A DNA stretch of 64,000 nucleotides from Ignavibacteria bacterium (GTDB taxonomy: Bacteria; Bacteroidota; Ignavibacteria; Kapaibacteriales; UBA961). Positions within the stretch are counted from its first letter, which is position 1. Each line of letters begins with the position of its first letter. Below, piece after piece: positions 25,601 to 34,980 of the stretch. Position numbers and translations under genes: made by a program. The notes beneath the pieces are model-generated. The model made no database searches and had not been told where the DNA came from. It saw nothing but the letters and a program-made list of their open reading frames with translations. The DNA lies in NCBI GenBank assembly GCA_016720145.1, contig JADJXV010000012.1, positions 82,198 to 146,197 of the forward strand. Reading direction: 5' to 3'.

Positions 25601-28600
25601 CGCCGGCAACCATCGTCATATTCGCATCTACGAACCCAAATTTTGTCGCATTTCCGCTTTTCAATTTTGCAGAAAATTCAACAGTTTCACCGTCCAAACC
25701 CTTATGATCACCGGTAATAACGTGTGGAGAAAGTGCGCGAAAGCTTTTTGGTGAACCTATCAAAGAATCCGGCACTTCGACCATAACACCTGCTTGCTGT
25801 TCCGGCTTGAACGAACCATTTTTCGGTGGATCAGCCGCGATTTCGCTGGCTGAATAGATTAAGCTATAGTCTAATTTATCTTTACACTTAGGTGAAGCGA
25901 CGAGTGGCGTTTCGTTCAGGACTTCACGGAAATTCGCACCATTGATATACCGTCCTGCGCCGCTCCAATCGAGATGTACGACATCGACAATTCCGTCTTT
26001 TTTATCAGGCGATGGCTTGCATTCCGCCTTTCCCGAAGCGCAGAAATAGCGCATTAGATCTGCATCAGCACCATCAGCCCGCATGAGCATCACATCTTTG
26101 GCAAGTGTCGGAGCATCCGACGGTATGACAGGCCATTCTTTCCAAAGAGGTTCACCTTTTTTATAAATGAGAGCTATCGTTCGTGGCTCATTCATTGCGA
26201 TTGCCGGGTCTGCAGGCGCGATACCTCCGTTGGATAAAAACTCCAATTGTGGCGGACATTCATCACCTCCACGCGACGTACCCAAGCCGTCGGTCGCAGC
26301 GATTTCCGGAAATACGGGAATGCGAGTACCGGTGTAAGTAATTGTCTGTATTTGGGTTGCCTTGTCATCATTCGACCGGTGACCATCGATGACATCATCA
26401 TCGGCGGTGGCTGTGAGGGTAGCGCTTATAGTGACTGCATTGAACTCACCAACCAAGAATTTCTTCAATTCACGCTTTTTATCATCAAGTTCTTTTTTCG
26501 CTTTTTCGTACGTGTCTTTCGCTTCTTTCTCAATGCTCGACTTTGCAGCAAGAGCGTCGCTGATTGCCTTTTCACCATCGCTTTTGTCCTTTTTCGCTTT
26601 GTCTAAAGCAGCTTTTGCAGCATCGGTTTCTGCTTTGAGGGAATTATATTTTTCATTATCCACCGGTTCATTTTTGAGTGAATCGAGCGTACTTCCTGCA
26701 AATTTAGCATCCGCTTTTGCGGAGTTTAAGCGGCGCTTGGCGTCTAATGCTTTTTCCAAAGCCGAACCGAATTTCTCATTCGTTGAGTTAAGTTTTTGTT
26801 CGGCTGTTTTACGATCGTTCATCGTTTCACTCATGTCAACGGCTTTTTTTAACTCATCTTCGATTTTCTTCTCAAGCTCTTTGATTTCTGTTTTATGTTC
26901 ACCCGCAAGTGTATGAGCAATATCAACATACTCGGTAATTTTTTTATTTTGAGCGGCAATTTTATCCTTTTGCGCTGCAAGCTCGGCGGTTAGCTTATTC
27001 ACTTCCGCTTGATTTTTATCAAAACTTGCCTGATCTTTCCGACCGTTGATTCTCAAATACTCTTTGGAGATTGTTTTTAGTAATTCTTGTTCACGCCTAA
27101 TAGTCGCAGCGCTCTCTTTAATCGTACGCTCGAGGGCTGCTACTTTCTTTTCCTGTAGCACTCTCTCACTCATGCTTTTGAGGTAATCATTTCGTTTTTT
27201 GTCTGACTTATCATCGAGCGCTTTTTTAGATTTCTTAGCATCATCGAGAGATTTTTTCTGATTAATTGCGTCAGTTTTAGCACTTTTTTGTTTTGATTCA
27301 GCATCTGCCTGCGCTTTTTCAGCCAGCGCTTTTGCATCTGCAATATCATTTTCCTTATCAAGGTTACCAAGTTTCTTTGCAGTAGCATTTGCTGTTTGTT
27401 TGGCTTGAGCGGCATTATATTCTTTCTCCAATTCAGGAATTTCCTCCATCGCTGTTTTGAGCTTTGTCATTGCGCCGGCTATACGTTCGAGTTCGCCGAG
27501 AAGACGTTTTTGGGCATTTGCTTTGAACGCTTTCGCGGTTTCAAATTCCATTTCTTTCTCGGTCACTTCTGTTTTCAGCTTCTCGAAGGTCTCCTTATCT
27601 TTCATAATTTCTTCGAGTGGCGGTGGAATATAATACACTACTGCGCCGGACGCGTCTTTTTTACCGACTGCGAGAGCTGCCTGCTTGGCGCGAATTTCTT
27701 TGAGCGCAGCTTCGAGAGCGGCAAGGTCGGATTTGGCAATATCGATTTGCTTTTGAACGGCTTCAACGGCAGCAGTCGGTGTTTCAGTGAGAATAGCTTT
27801 TAACGGTATTTTCGATTCTTCGAGATCTTTTTTATCTTTTTTAGCTTGGGTAATTAAACGCTCAATTCCCAATATAATCCCATCATACGTGATGATTTTT
27901 TGTGCTTCAGTGTTCATGGCGACGAGCAGGTCGTCGAGTTCGGCACGTTCGGTAATTACTTTATCCTGAACATCTTGCAAATTATCCAGATATCCGGCTC
28001 GATTTGCTTGAAACTCATTTTCACGAGCAGCAGCTTTATCGGAATACTTCCGACTGACCTCGCCGAGTGTTTCATTTTCCTTCTCGAGTGTTGTCTTCGC
28101 ATCCGCTCGTTTATCTTCAAGATCTTGGATTTTCTTGCCATAGCTTGCGAGTGCATCATCATAGATTTTTGCTTTGCCTTTGGCAAATTCTTCGGCTTTG
28201 CGGGCTGCTTCCGCACGCGCATCGACTAATTTTTTATTAGTACGATAAATTACTACTACACCCGGTGTGATTGCCGTTTTGGAGAGAATTTCGACGGCAG
28301 ACTTAAAGGCATCGGCGGATGTTTTGACAATTGCGAGTGCAGCATTACAATCTTCGCGGAGTTTATCAGGAGATTTAGCAGCGCATTTATCGGTGACCGT
28401 CTTCATGAGTGCAGTGAATTTTATACTGAATTCATCACCGAGATCTTTACGCTTTTTGGCGGTAAGTCCAGAAAATGCAATCGAATCGGCGAGTTTCATT
28501 ATTGCTGCTTGGGATGCTGTAAGCACAGCAATATCACCCGGAAAATACGTTGTAACGAGCGCTGAGAATTTAACATTCCAATCTTGTGAACGTGTAATAT

Positions 28601-31172
28601 ACTCCGAATATGACAGGATTTTAGCTATCAAAACAACTGTCCGAATGAGTGTTTTTGTCGTTTTATCCAAGTCTTCTTTGGCTTTTTGATACGCCAAATT
28701 TGCCGCTTCGAGTTCGGCGAGCTTCTTTTGAATATCTAGTTCGAGTTTTTTGGCTTCCGTCAGTACTTTCTCTTCCGCTTCTTTCAAATCTTCTTCAGCT
28801 TCTGTGACTTTCTTGCTTTGTGCATTTGATTCGGCAAGGATGGACAATTCATCAGGCGTTGGTTTGTTTTCTAATTTTAGTTTCAGACGCGCAATTTCAG
28901 CGGTATCGCTTGTTATTTGCGTTCGAAGAGCACTGATTTTTTTATCTAACTCGGTCTTCTGACGTTCGGCGCTCAGTCTTTCATCCTTCAGATACTTCAA
29001 CGAATCTTCATAGTTTTTCAATGACTTATCGATTGTCGTAAGCAAAGACTCAATATCATCAAGCTGTTTTTGAGCTCTATCCTGACGCGCTTTCAAGCGT
29101 TTCGGAATTTCGACTTTTTCCTTTTCAAGCGAATCAATTGTTGCTTTTTTGGTAGCAATTTTCGCTACCAAACTGTCTATCAATCGGCTGATTTCTTCTT
29201 GTTCTTTGACGTCGGCCGGGGAATTGAGCGAGCCGGGACCGGTGAGCAACCAATTGAAGCTCGAGACTTGGTCACGGACGGGCTTTCTCAATACTGAATT
29301 TTTCTTACCATCCAAGCATTGTGGACACAACACAGTCACCCAATCCCAATCGTAAGCAATCGCCCGAATTGGCACCGCGCGTGGATAGGGGAAGGTCTCG
29401 GGAGAGTCAAGCCGCAGCCCGAGAGATACACCCGAACCCTTTTCATGAATAAGACTTGGTGGCTTGCACTCTTTACCGGTCGTCGTATCAGGTGGAGGAG
29501 TCACGGTAATAAAATAACACACTGTGACGGTGACAGGAGGGCATTCACAGATGCCGGAAGTACCGCATTTGAGCTTAATATCGTAGAACTTCACCACCAA
29601 ACATCCTAATTGTCCGGGAGTAGCTTTGAAATCAGTCGATGTGCCGAATCCGGCCGAACCTTCGAGTACTTTGCCGTCTTCATCATAAAATACTTTATCC
29701 CACATAGCTGTTAGGCTTGGCGGACAACCCGGAATACATTTCGCAGTTACGTCCAATTCAAACTTGTAATCACTGCCAAATACTGCGTGTTCGTTGATCG
29801 TATCTTTGTCTATTAGTTTTCTGCCGTTGACTATTATTCCATTTGTTGTACACGGGCCACATGGACACAAAGTCGTCGTCGTCGAACCTCCTCCTGTTGT
29901 GGTTTTCCCACCACCATCACCCGTTGGCGTGCCACCACCATCGACAGTCCCGCCTCCATCGGTAGTGCTTCCTCCTCCGGTGACGGTAATATCAAGTGAG
30001 GCATTATTACAATTACACACCTTTGAGTTTCCGCAATATATGCTGTAACCGGTTAATTCTACATGAATTGTACCATCGGAGGGTGGTGTGAAATTTATGG
30101 TACTCCCCCCACCGGTAGCTTTGACAATATTCCCATCTTTTCCGGTGAATGTCACTGTCCATGTACCTCGAAGTATTGTTGCCGGGCATCCGTTCGGACA
30201 AGCTGTCTCGACTTCGGCTGTGAAGGTGAGTTCCGTGCCGGCTGTGACCGGTGATGACGGACCACTACCAACGAGTGTACCTCCGCTACCGGTAAGAATT
30301 CTTACAAAACATGGCACACAAGGGCATTGTGTGAGTACTCTTTCCCTCGTGGTGAATGTACAAATATTCGAGTATCCGTTTGGTTCACCAATGGGTTTAT
30401 CAGCTCCATCGGTCGATTGTACGACCCATGCGTACGTCTTCCCTGCATCGAGCGGACCCATATCGGGTGTGAGTGTAAGCTGTGTTAATAATGATACTTG
30501 CTTAATAATAGGCTGGTTCACCATTATTGCCTGCGCAGGAGTTTGTCCGGGTAATACTTCACAAATCGTGACATGACAAAAAACCGGTCCTAAGGAATAT
30601 TGTGGGGTGATTCCTGTCCATCGGAGGGTCATTGTACTTGCTTGTTCGAGTGGGATTGCTGTCGAAGTCAGTCCATCCGAACATACATTCAATAACCGTG
30701 GCGGCTGATAGGATTCTATTCTAAAATTTCCGCAACTTGGTGGAGAGAGTATTTGCGAGCCGCTCACATCGGTGAGCTCTACACAAATTCTATAATTATC
30801 GGCGGGGATTTTCCCGGTTCGTAGCGTTGTTTGGTTCGCCGTGCCATAGAATGTAATCGCTGTGAGTGGCAACGCATCTTCCGCAAAGAAGGTGAGCGTT
30901 TGCATTGGTGGGATGGTAATCGGTTGCATTTTCGACGCTTGCGTTTCCATGAGCAGATTGGTACCTCCACCCCCAAAGACCTTGGTACTGATTTTTACCT
31001 GAACCTGTTGCGTTGCATTATTCCTCACCACAAAGCGGGCTGTTTCTTTTCGCGATTGCCAATCGGAAAGATAGGGCGAGGGATTGGGCGACATCATCAG
31101 ATTGATCGTCACCTGCGCGCTCATTGTAGATGTGAACAGTAAAAGCCCGAAAACGAGTAGTCGAATATTCAT
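22662..31172 (-). CDS. Giant secreted TANFOR/coiled-coil protein, 2836 aa
   Basis: A signal peptide (MNIRLLVFGLLLFTSTMSA|Q) is followed by a TANFOR-like N-terminal region (about 20-280; 'YLSDWQSRKETARFVVRNNA', 'ADNYRICVELTDVSGSQILSP'). Two cysteine-rich Ig/PKD-like units come next ('CPCVPCFVRILTGSGG', 'CPCGPCTTNGI') with a Gly/Thr linker, about 280-600. A charged alpha-helical coiled coil follows, about 650-1567, with heptad-rich 'AKIATKKATIDSLEKEK' and 'KKELDDKKRELKKF'. The last roughly 1270 residues are beta-rich ('FKIGFPSMPFVVELQEDATC', 'GNFMCSLENLPELKIKGFAL'). There is no T9SS sorting domain. It lies 96 bp downstream of a barrel gene. It may be a long envelope-spanning or surface filament protein; the function is unknown. 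Confidence 0.85.
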   Translation of the reverse strand: MNIRLLVFGLLLFTSTMSAQVTINLMMSPNPSPYLSDWQSRKETARFVVRNNATQQVQVKISTKVFGGGGTNLLMETQASKMQPITIPPMQTLTFFAEDALPLTAITFYGTANQTTLRTGKIPADNYRICVELTDVSGSQILSPPSCGNFRIESYQPPRLLNVCSDGLTSTAIPLEQASTMTLRWTGITPQYSLGPVFCHVTICEVLPGQTPAQAIMVNQPIIKQVSLLTQLTLTPDMGPLDAGKTYAWVVQSTDGADKPIGEPNGYSNICTFTTRERVLTQCPCVPCFVRILTGSGGTLVGSGPSSPVTAGTELTFTAEVETACPNGCPATILRGTWTVTFTGKDGNIVKATGGGSTINFTPPSDGTIHVELTGYSIYCGNSKVCNCNNASLDITVTGGGSTTDGGGTVDGGGTPTGDGGGKTTTGGGSTTTTLCPCGPCTTNGIIVNGRKLIDKDTINEHAVFGSDYKFELDVTAKCIPGCPPSLTAMWDKVFYDEDGKVLEGSAGFGTSTDFKATPGQLGCLVVKFYDIKLKCGTSGICECPPVTVTVCYFITVTPPPDTTTGKECKPPSLIHEKGSGVSLGLRLDSPETFPYPRAVPIRAIAYDWDWVTVLCPQCLDGKKNSVLRKPVRDQVSSFNWLLTGPGSLNSPADVKEQEEISRLIDSLVAKIATKKATIDSLEKEKVEIPKRLKARQDRAQKQLDDIESLLTTIDKSLKNYEDSLKYLKDERLSAERQKTELDKKISALRTQITSDTAEIARLKLKLENKPTPDELSILAESNAQSKKVTEAEEDLKEAEEKVLTEAKKLELDIQKKLAELEAANLAYQKAKEDLDKTTKTLIRTVVLIAKILSYSEYITRSQDWNVKFSALVTTYFPGDIAVLTASQAAIMKLADSIAFSGLTAKKRKDLGDEFSIKFTALMKTVTDKCAAKSPDKLREDCNAALAIVKTSADAFKSAVEILSKTAITPGVVVIYRTNKKLVDARAEAARKAEEFAKGKAKIYDDALASYGKKIQDLEDKRADAKTTLEKENETLGEVSRKYSDKAAARENEFQANRAGYLDNLQDVQDKVITERAELDDLLVAMNTEAQKIITYDGIILGIERLITQAKKDKKDLEESKIPLKAILTETPTAAVEAVQKQIDIAKSDLAALEAALKEIRAKQAALAVGKKDASGAVVYYIPPPLEEIMKDKETFEKLKTEVTEKEMEFETAKAFKANAQKRLLGELERIAGAMTKLKTAMEEIPELEKEYNAAQAKQTANATAKKLGNLDKENDIADAKALAEKAQADAESKQKSAKTDAINQKKSLDDAKKSKKALDDKSDKKRNDYLKSMSERVLQEKKVAALERTIKESAATIRREQELLKTISKEYLRINGRKDQASFDKNQAEVNKLTAELAAQKDKIAAQNKKITEYVDIAHTLAGEHKTEIKELEKKIEDELKKAVDMSETMNDRKTAEQKLNSTNEKFGSALEKALDAKRRLNSAKADAKFAGSTLDSLKNEPVDNEKYNSLKAETDAAKAALDKAKKDKSDGEKAISDALAAKSSIEKEAKDTYEKAKKELDDKKRELKKFLVGEFNAVTISATLTATADDDVIDGHRSNDDKATQIQTITYTGTRIPVFPEIAATDGLGTSRGGDECPPQLEFLSNGGIAPADPAIAMNEPRTIALIYKKGEPLWKEWPVIPSDAPTLAKDVMLMRADGADADLMRYFCASGKAECKPSPDKKDGIVDVVHLDWSGAGRYINGANFREVLNETPLVASPKCKDKLDYSLIYSASEIAADPPKNGSFKPEQQAGVMVEVPDSLIGSPKSFRALSPHVITGDHKGLDGETVEFSAKLKSGNATKFGFVDANMTMVAGDDPGAKPDFKKITQDGGYSDVLFYFGEGVGEFELTVKWKREGCTEKKFKAKTPLQLQFLRFAGSAPKPAWEAALAIWDGKESPATAAGKMPSPTDKKTAKLYAPTTDAVTGLLDNDRNGVNDVSILFTKKSGKIIIKPKSDTTKLFGIARVTVDSVPSEVGEEARILAKCEDAKIREFCEPKEVEGTYKVSKIKQFKIGFPSMPFVVELQEDATCGTPISGKGKIIAQGPLSKLFNDILSVSIEVDVKDVEFEGCGGADLPIAQSGSATWTGEIHTNVIQGFDLTVTSLGIGAQRTGMIGGHFTHKTAIPDSIIFSANIKGDGNFMCSLENLPELKIKGFALKKGAAIVLDMDETENPEGSGFGGDFQGVIIGSATLVFPEALSKSKEIPTTLAVKDFSIGTGGVSGEATLTSELKMGIGGYSFTAKELTLTFKNNELTTDKFALKGTFEFPQPFDGAINADITLDGEDWKCGLSTEKPVAIPTLGIVFALGEGCGIAKESGIYSLTLNGSIASKDRFGQIDINNLVIKSDGSAKGALKIGKNSVTKVNKGFGFEVKNLEFEFNPPEQKYELTMKGAISFENLGIKTIEGTITVGGGSVFDIQIDSINIERNPVTFRGKFIYNNNEFLAHVDVTIKNLGGGIKGMVIIGTQPIDETRSYSYWYGELEVRAERGIPLGQTGLALLGLGGGVGSNYNPPIGGQKGSPVNVNGGLALKASVTIGDMPTSGKTFAGRLTMVLFPAAGYFSLNGKAWLLNQEESIFGEGQLNMRWDSPARIDGKMRLFVGVLDVKGRVAKFNSEVEFLYAGGKNWYIKSNDISGSVVDRLRFKGEFDVQPSRVHLAGLFTFDFGGETESEGTEKDGDKPAEKKKDILNIEAHLAASAVVDYNKMPEPGETREVGLKMLYAELKFKGNWDVSINIIDLLTKTITSGSIDMKGIVDATEHHLKLTAKADVIAEIPGIFSNWKFEFRDVNLGYETDF

Positions 31173-31268
31173 AGAGCTCTCCGCTGGAAAGGGAGGAATG
31201 AAAGAGTATAGTTTTATTTCACGTTGCTACCGATTGATTTATAATGATACTGTATGATTATTATGCAC

Positions 31269-32945
31269 TTACAACGGCGTTGAAAGTGTCGTTTGCAGGA
31301 AATTCTCCGTAAATCCTGCACCTTGTCTCGATGTGCCATACGAGTACATGTTTAGCGTGCCAAGCACTTGTAGCCGGATATTTTCCACGATTCGTGCCGA
31401 ACAAGACAGCCGCAAAAATACTTGTGTATCCGGAGTGAAATTCGAGAGAGTCATACTCGTATAGCCGAGTGTCAGCATCGGCACAATATCTTTGTTGAGA
31501 AAACCATAGCTCCCTCCGACGCTGACGGAATTCACCGATAAGTCACCGTAAGAATACGTGTTTGTAACGTTACCAATAGAAACTGACCCAATAAACGGAT
31601 CTTGGAGTGCGAGTGAATAGCTGCCAAAGAGTGCGCGTGTTTTCGTACTCGATGTATTGCCCGTAAGTGGATTCAAATCCGAATATTCATCAAGTGAAAC
31701 GGTAGCAGAAACGGTATGGCGAATGGATTCAGAACCAAATGTAACAGTGGGGGTGATAGAAAATGTTCGTGCTACATTTTGAACTTTGAACGTATCATTG
31801 ATGATTGAATTCCTCAGACCGTAATTAGCAAAATTACCGGCTAACGAAATATTTTCTACAATCTGCCAATTCGTGTTTAATGAATAGGTTAGCTGACTTG
31901 TCGTCGAGCTTTTGGTATTGATTAAATTATCCCGTCGCCATCCGACTGATGCATTGATTGACAGAGAATTATCGAGAAATCGTGCATAAGGTGCGACTGA
32001 GAATTCCATAATATCTGACTGAAAGAACAAATAACCAAGCGGGGTAAACCCATCTCCGATATAGCGAAACTGGGCAAAACCTCCCCATGTATCCTGATTG
32101 AGACCAAGCGCGAGACTTCCTGCATAATCGAGCCGCGTCGCTTCATACACCTTAATAATCTGATCGAGAAATGATATATCACTATCAAAAAAGCGCTTGG
32201 AATCTGTATTCCGCGTAAACACAGATGTTGCAATTTCTCCCTTCAATGAAAGCCCCGAACCCAAATTTCCGAACGAATTAAGCGATAGATTCACCCCTTC
32301 CTGAGGTAATACCTCGGTTGGTCGTCGAAGAACAGAACCTGCTTCATCGGTCGCACGCGCGAAATTGACATCAAAATACATTTCATCTCGTTTGCCGAAT
32401 CCAAGCTTCAGAGCGTATAATCGCCGTGCAAAGCTCCCAATCGTCCCCGAAGCAGAATCCTGCTCAATAGCACGCTGCATTGTACCTGCAAAGGCAGCAA
32501 TACGGAAACGTTCGGGTTGGAAATTCACGCCCAGCCCAAACATCGGCACATTCCCCACCGATAAATCAGAATATTGAGGTGTTTGGGTACCGGCGATTAC
32601 TTCCAAAGATTTGTATTTCGGAGCAATTGAAACTACATTTTGAGGGTTTTGGAGGAACTGAGTAAACGTTTGATTCGGGGCAATCTGCGAGAGGGTATTC
32701 GTCTGCGGAGTGGAAAGAATTAATGCTAAAGGTATTCTGAAGCCATGAATCGAAATCTCAGGTAAAAACACCAATCGGTAGAGCGAGGACGGGCGGCGTG
32801 GCGCAAAACCGGCTGTAGCATCTGCTGACGCACTATACATATCCGACGAAATTGACATGACACCGGAAATTGCGAACGTCGAATCGGGCTTCGAAGTCGC
32901 AGTCGAGACAGCTATCAACAGAAATACTATCGTAGCAATTCGCAT
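31269..32945 (-). CDS. Outer-membrane beta-barrel protein, partner of giant protein
   Basis: A signal peptide (MRIATIVFLLIAVSTATS) precedes a 540-residue product with alternating amphipathic beta strands from about residue 130 to the end ('SIGNVTNTYSYGDLSVNSVSVGGSYGFLNK', 'QVFLRLSCSARIVENIRLQVLG'), as in outer-membrane barrels. The conserved first part ('PRRPSSLYRLVFLPEISIHGFRIP') may be a plug or periplasmic extension. It is directly upstream of the 2836-aa TANFOR gene on the same strand, with 96 bp between them. The two are probably cotranscribed, and the barrel may anchor or export the giant protein. No specific porin family was recognised. Confidence 0.78.
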   Translation of the reverse strand: MRIATIVFLLIAVSTATSKPDSTFAISGVMSISSDMYSASADATAGFAPRRPSSLYRLVFLPEISIHGFRIPLALILSTPQTNTLSQIAPNQTFTQFLQNPQNVVSIAPKYKSLEVIAGTQTPQYSDLSVGNVPMFGLGVNFQPERFRIAAFAGTMQRAIEQDSASGTIGSFARRLYALKLGFGKRDEMYFDVNFARATDEAGSVLRRPTEVLPQEGVNLSLNSFGNLGSGLSLKGEIATSVFTRNTDSKRFFDSDISFLDQIIKVYEATRLDYAGSLALGLNQDTWGGFAQFRYIGDGFTPLGYLFFQSDIMEFSVAPYARFLDNSLSINASVGWRRDNLINTKSSTTSQLTYSLNTNWQIVENISLAGNFANYGLRNSIINDTFKVQNVARTFSITPTVTFGSESIRHTVSATVSLDEYSDLNPLTGNTSSTKTRALFGSYSLALQDPFIGSVSIGNVTNTYSYGDLSVNSVSVGGSYGFLNKDIVPMLTLGYTSMTLSNFTPDTQVFLRLSCSARIVENIRLQVLGTLNMYSYGTSRQGAGFTENFLQTTLSTPL

Positions 32946-33140
32946 TCACTCCTCCATGTACAGTTACAAGTATCAGGATTATAGAGCGGGAACAGTTACT
33001 TAGCCGGGCGGACGATTATGGTAGGAAGCCGAAGATCTTATGCCTATGTAAACGTAGAATTATCTCTTCAATATTCTCTAAGTGCAATATTAATAAAAGT
33101 TTTGGTACTAATCACCGTTAAAATATACCAAACCTACATA

Positions 33141-33782
33141 TTACCGCATATCGACAGATTTGACACCTTTTGGAGGTGTGAAATTAAAAGTCGAATCAGG
33201 AAATTTCACATTAATTTTCAGCGATGATACATTCCATTTTTGTGTAGAAGCATCGGTGATGGTAATGCGAAGCACGTCGAGAGTTTTGGGTGAAAGACCA
33301 AGTTCGATTGATTTGACACCACTAATCATATCTTCAGGTGTGGGAGGTATAAGGCGAAGGGTGGTCAGCTTTTGACCGGTTGAGGTTTGTTCGGAGAAGG
33401 ATGCACTTGCTTTATAGGACTGTAAAAACGTAAAAAACACTTTTTCGATCGATATCTGACCTTTATCTTCGAAATTGCTGATAACGACTGAATTTGCGGA
33501 TTTTGAATAATTCCATACTGTTACACCATTTGACACCAATATTCTTTCCCCTAAGTCTAGCACAAATTTATTACCTTTTTTAGCTTTGACAATTCCCCCA
33601 CCTTTCATTGGTGAGCCGGGATTTGAAATAAAATTCACTTTTAATGAAGTCATTGATCCGTATTTTTTGACAACAGCAGAATAAATCTGTTCGGCAGATT
33701 GCTGGCATACACCTCTACTCGGCACCATACCGATAAGTATGGCGCTAAGTAAGAGTGTTATTTTTATACGGTTATGTTTCAT
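33141..33782 (-). CDS. LolA-like outer-membrane lipoprotein carrier
   Basis: The ATG at 33782 (MKHNRIKITLLLSAILIGMV) starts a signal peptide ending near 'SRGVC|Q'. The mature part has the LolA beta order: 'AVVKKYGSMTSLKVNFI', 'GGGIVKAKKGNKFVLDLG', 'ILVSNGVTVWNYSKSANSVVIS', and a late 'LDVLRITITDAS' and 'DSTFNFTPPKGVKSVDM' pair. LolA ferries lipoproteins through the periplasm from LolCDE to the outer membrane. The family is broad and this copy has no lol neighbours, so it may be a paralogue with another hydrophobic cargo. Confidence 0.85.
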   Translation of the reverse strand: MKHNRIKITLLLSAILIGMVPSRGVCQQSAEQIYSAVVKKYGSMTSLKVNFISNPGSPMKGGGIVKAKKGNKFVLDLGERILVSNGVTVWNYSKSANSVVISNFEDKGQISIEKVFFTFLQSYKASASFSEQTSTGQKLTTLRLIPPTPEDMISGVKSIELGLSPKTLDVLRITITDASTQKWNVSSLKINVKFPDSTFNFTPPKGVKSVDMR

Positions 33783-33829
33783 TGAGCGGAAATTGATATT
33801 CAAATTAATTAGTAATTTTCAATCAAATA

Positions 33830-33877
33830 CCCACGGTTAAAAACCGTGGGCAATTTTTTTTTAAGGTTGAACCTTAA
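33830..33877 (+). terminator. Two adjacent perfect hairpins, first with T-run
   Basis: CCCACGGTTaaaAACCGTGGG at 33830-33850 is followed by CAATTTTTTTT, an ideal intrinsic terminator on the plus strand. TTAAGGTTgAACCTTAA (33861-33877) follows. No plus-strand gene is upstream, and both neighbours are on the minus strand. This may be a repeat element rather than a working terminator. Confidence 0.55.
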
Positions 33878-33881
33878 GTTA

Positions 33882-34814
33882 TTATTTACCCATCGGAACC
33901 GGCGGTTTTTTAACGTTTGGTTTGGGGGCATTGCTGATCAGGAGTGTGCGTAAATTGGGGAGCTTTGCCAGCTCTGGAATTGGCAGGTCAACAAGTGGAT
34001 TCCCACTTAGGTCGAGATTGCGTAATCCTAATATATTTCCAATACTTGCCGGTACTCTTGCGAGCTGATTGTCTTTGAGTTCGAGCCGGTCTAGCTTGGT
34101 CAATTCGCCGATTTCATTTGGTAATACTTTGATTTGGTTACCGCCTGCCTGCAAGATTCTCAACCCTTTAAGCCCTGTAATTTCAGGAGGTAACGTAGTT
34201 ATTTGATTATTGGAAATATCGAGCTGTGCGAGCCAATCCATTTTGAGGAGATCGGCAGGTAAGGAGGTAATTTTATTATTGGTGAGAGTCAGCATGGCGA
34301 GCTTTTCCATTTTACCGATTTCACCGGGTATTGCAGTCAGTTGATTATCATTCACGCCTAATTTTTCGAGGGAAGTGAGTTTGCCTATTTCTGGGGGGAG
34401 TTTTGTGATTTTATTCGACGAACATTCCAATATATGAAGATTGCTCAACGAGCCGATTGCCGGTGGTAATTCAGTTAATTCGTTATAGCGTATGTTCAGT
34501 TCCCGTAAGTTTTTAAGGAGTGATATCGATTGAGGGATTTGCTTGATTTTGTTGTTATCGAGGGACAATACTTCCAAATTTGGGAAGCTGAGTACTTCCT
34601 GGGGGAATTCGGTGAGGGATTTACGTCCGATATCGAGCCGAAAAACGCTGTCGGGGTTGGCTATCTTAGTTTCTTCGATGGACCGATAGGTTTTATTCCT
34701 TGGATTGATGGGTCTGAGCGGGAGTTTTTTACGGGTAGAGTCGATGGTGGGCTGTTGTGCGAATACTTGTGAAGTCATCACGACGAAGCCGATTAATATA
34801 ACGAGTAGTTTCAT
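33882..34814 (-). CDS. Secreted leucine-rich repeat protein
   Basis: The 310-aa product has a signal peptide (MKLLVILIGFVVMTSQVFA|Q) and then about ten LRR units of 23 residues with the consensus LxxLxxLxLxxNxIxxLPxxI ('LEVLSLDNNKIKQIPQSI', 'LHILECSSNKITKLPPEI', 'LAMLTLTNNKITSLPADL'). The pattern is the bacterial LPX type also seen in leucine-rich effector proteins. The short C-terminal tail ends KPPVPMGK, without a T9SS domain. It probably forms a periplasmic or outer-membrane solenoid for protein contact. The LRR array lies close to the transcript end before the hairpins at 33830. Confidence 0.88.
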   Translation of the reverse strand: MKLLVILIGFVVMTSQVFAQQPTIDSTRKKLPLRPINPRNKTYRSIEETKIANPDSVFRLDIGRKSLTEFPQEVLSFPNLEVLSLDNNKIKQIPQSISLLKNLRELNIRYNELTELPPAIGSLSNLHILECSSNKITKLPPEIGKLTSLEKLGVNDNQLTAIPGEIGKMEKLAMLTLTNNKITSLPADLLKMDWLAQLDISNNQITTLPPEITGLKGLRILQAGGNQIKVLPNEIGELTKLDRLELKDNQLARVPASIGNILGLRNLDLSGNPLVDLPIPELAKLPNLRTLLISNAPKPNVKKPPVPMGK

Positions 34815-34914
34815 GCTTTTATTCTTTCTAATTGTGTATAATTATTTATAGGTAGGACGTTTTCAACGTGGTCTGTTTCTACGCCTCACTGCAAATATAT
34901 CGTATTTTTCACCG

Positions 34915-34950
34915 ATAAAAAAGCCCTGCAAAATTTCTTTTGCAGGGCTT
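34915..34950 (-). terminator. Rho-independent terminator for the beta-helix gene
   Basis: On the minus strand AAGCCCTGCAAAA-gaaa-TTTTGCAGGGCTT is followed by TTTTTATC. It lies 30 bp after the stop of the T9SS beta-helix gene at 34981, as expected for its transcript end. Confidence 0.85.
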
Positions 34951-34980
34951 TGTATTTCGTCCTCTTGGAAGAGGTGTATC

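Noticed and set aside
26247..30576. Plus-strand ORFs inside the TANFOR gene (up to 175 codons)
   Set aside because: They are complementary-strand shadows of the charged coiled coil and beta regions; the minus-strand frame is continuous for 2836 codons.
33830..33861. Terminator of a plus-strand gene
   Set aside because: No plus-strand gene precedes the hairpin, so it is kept as a hairpin of uncertain role.
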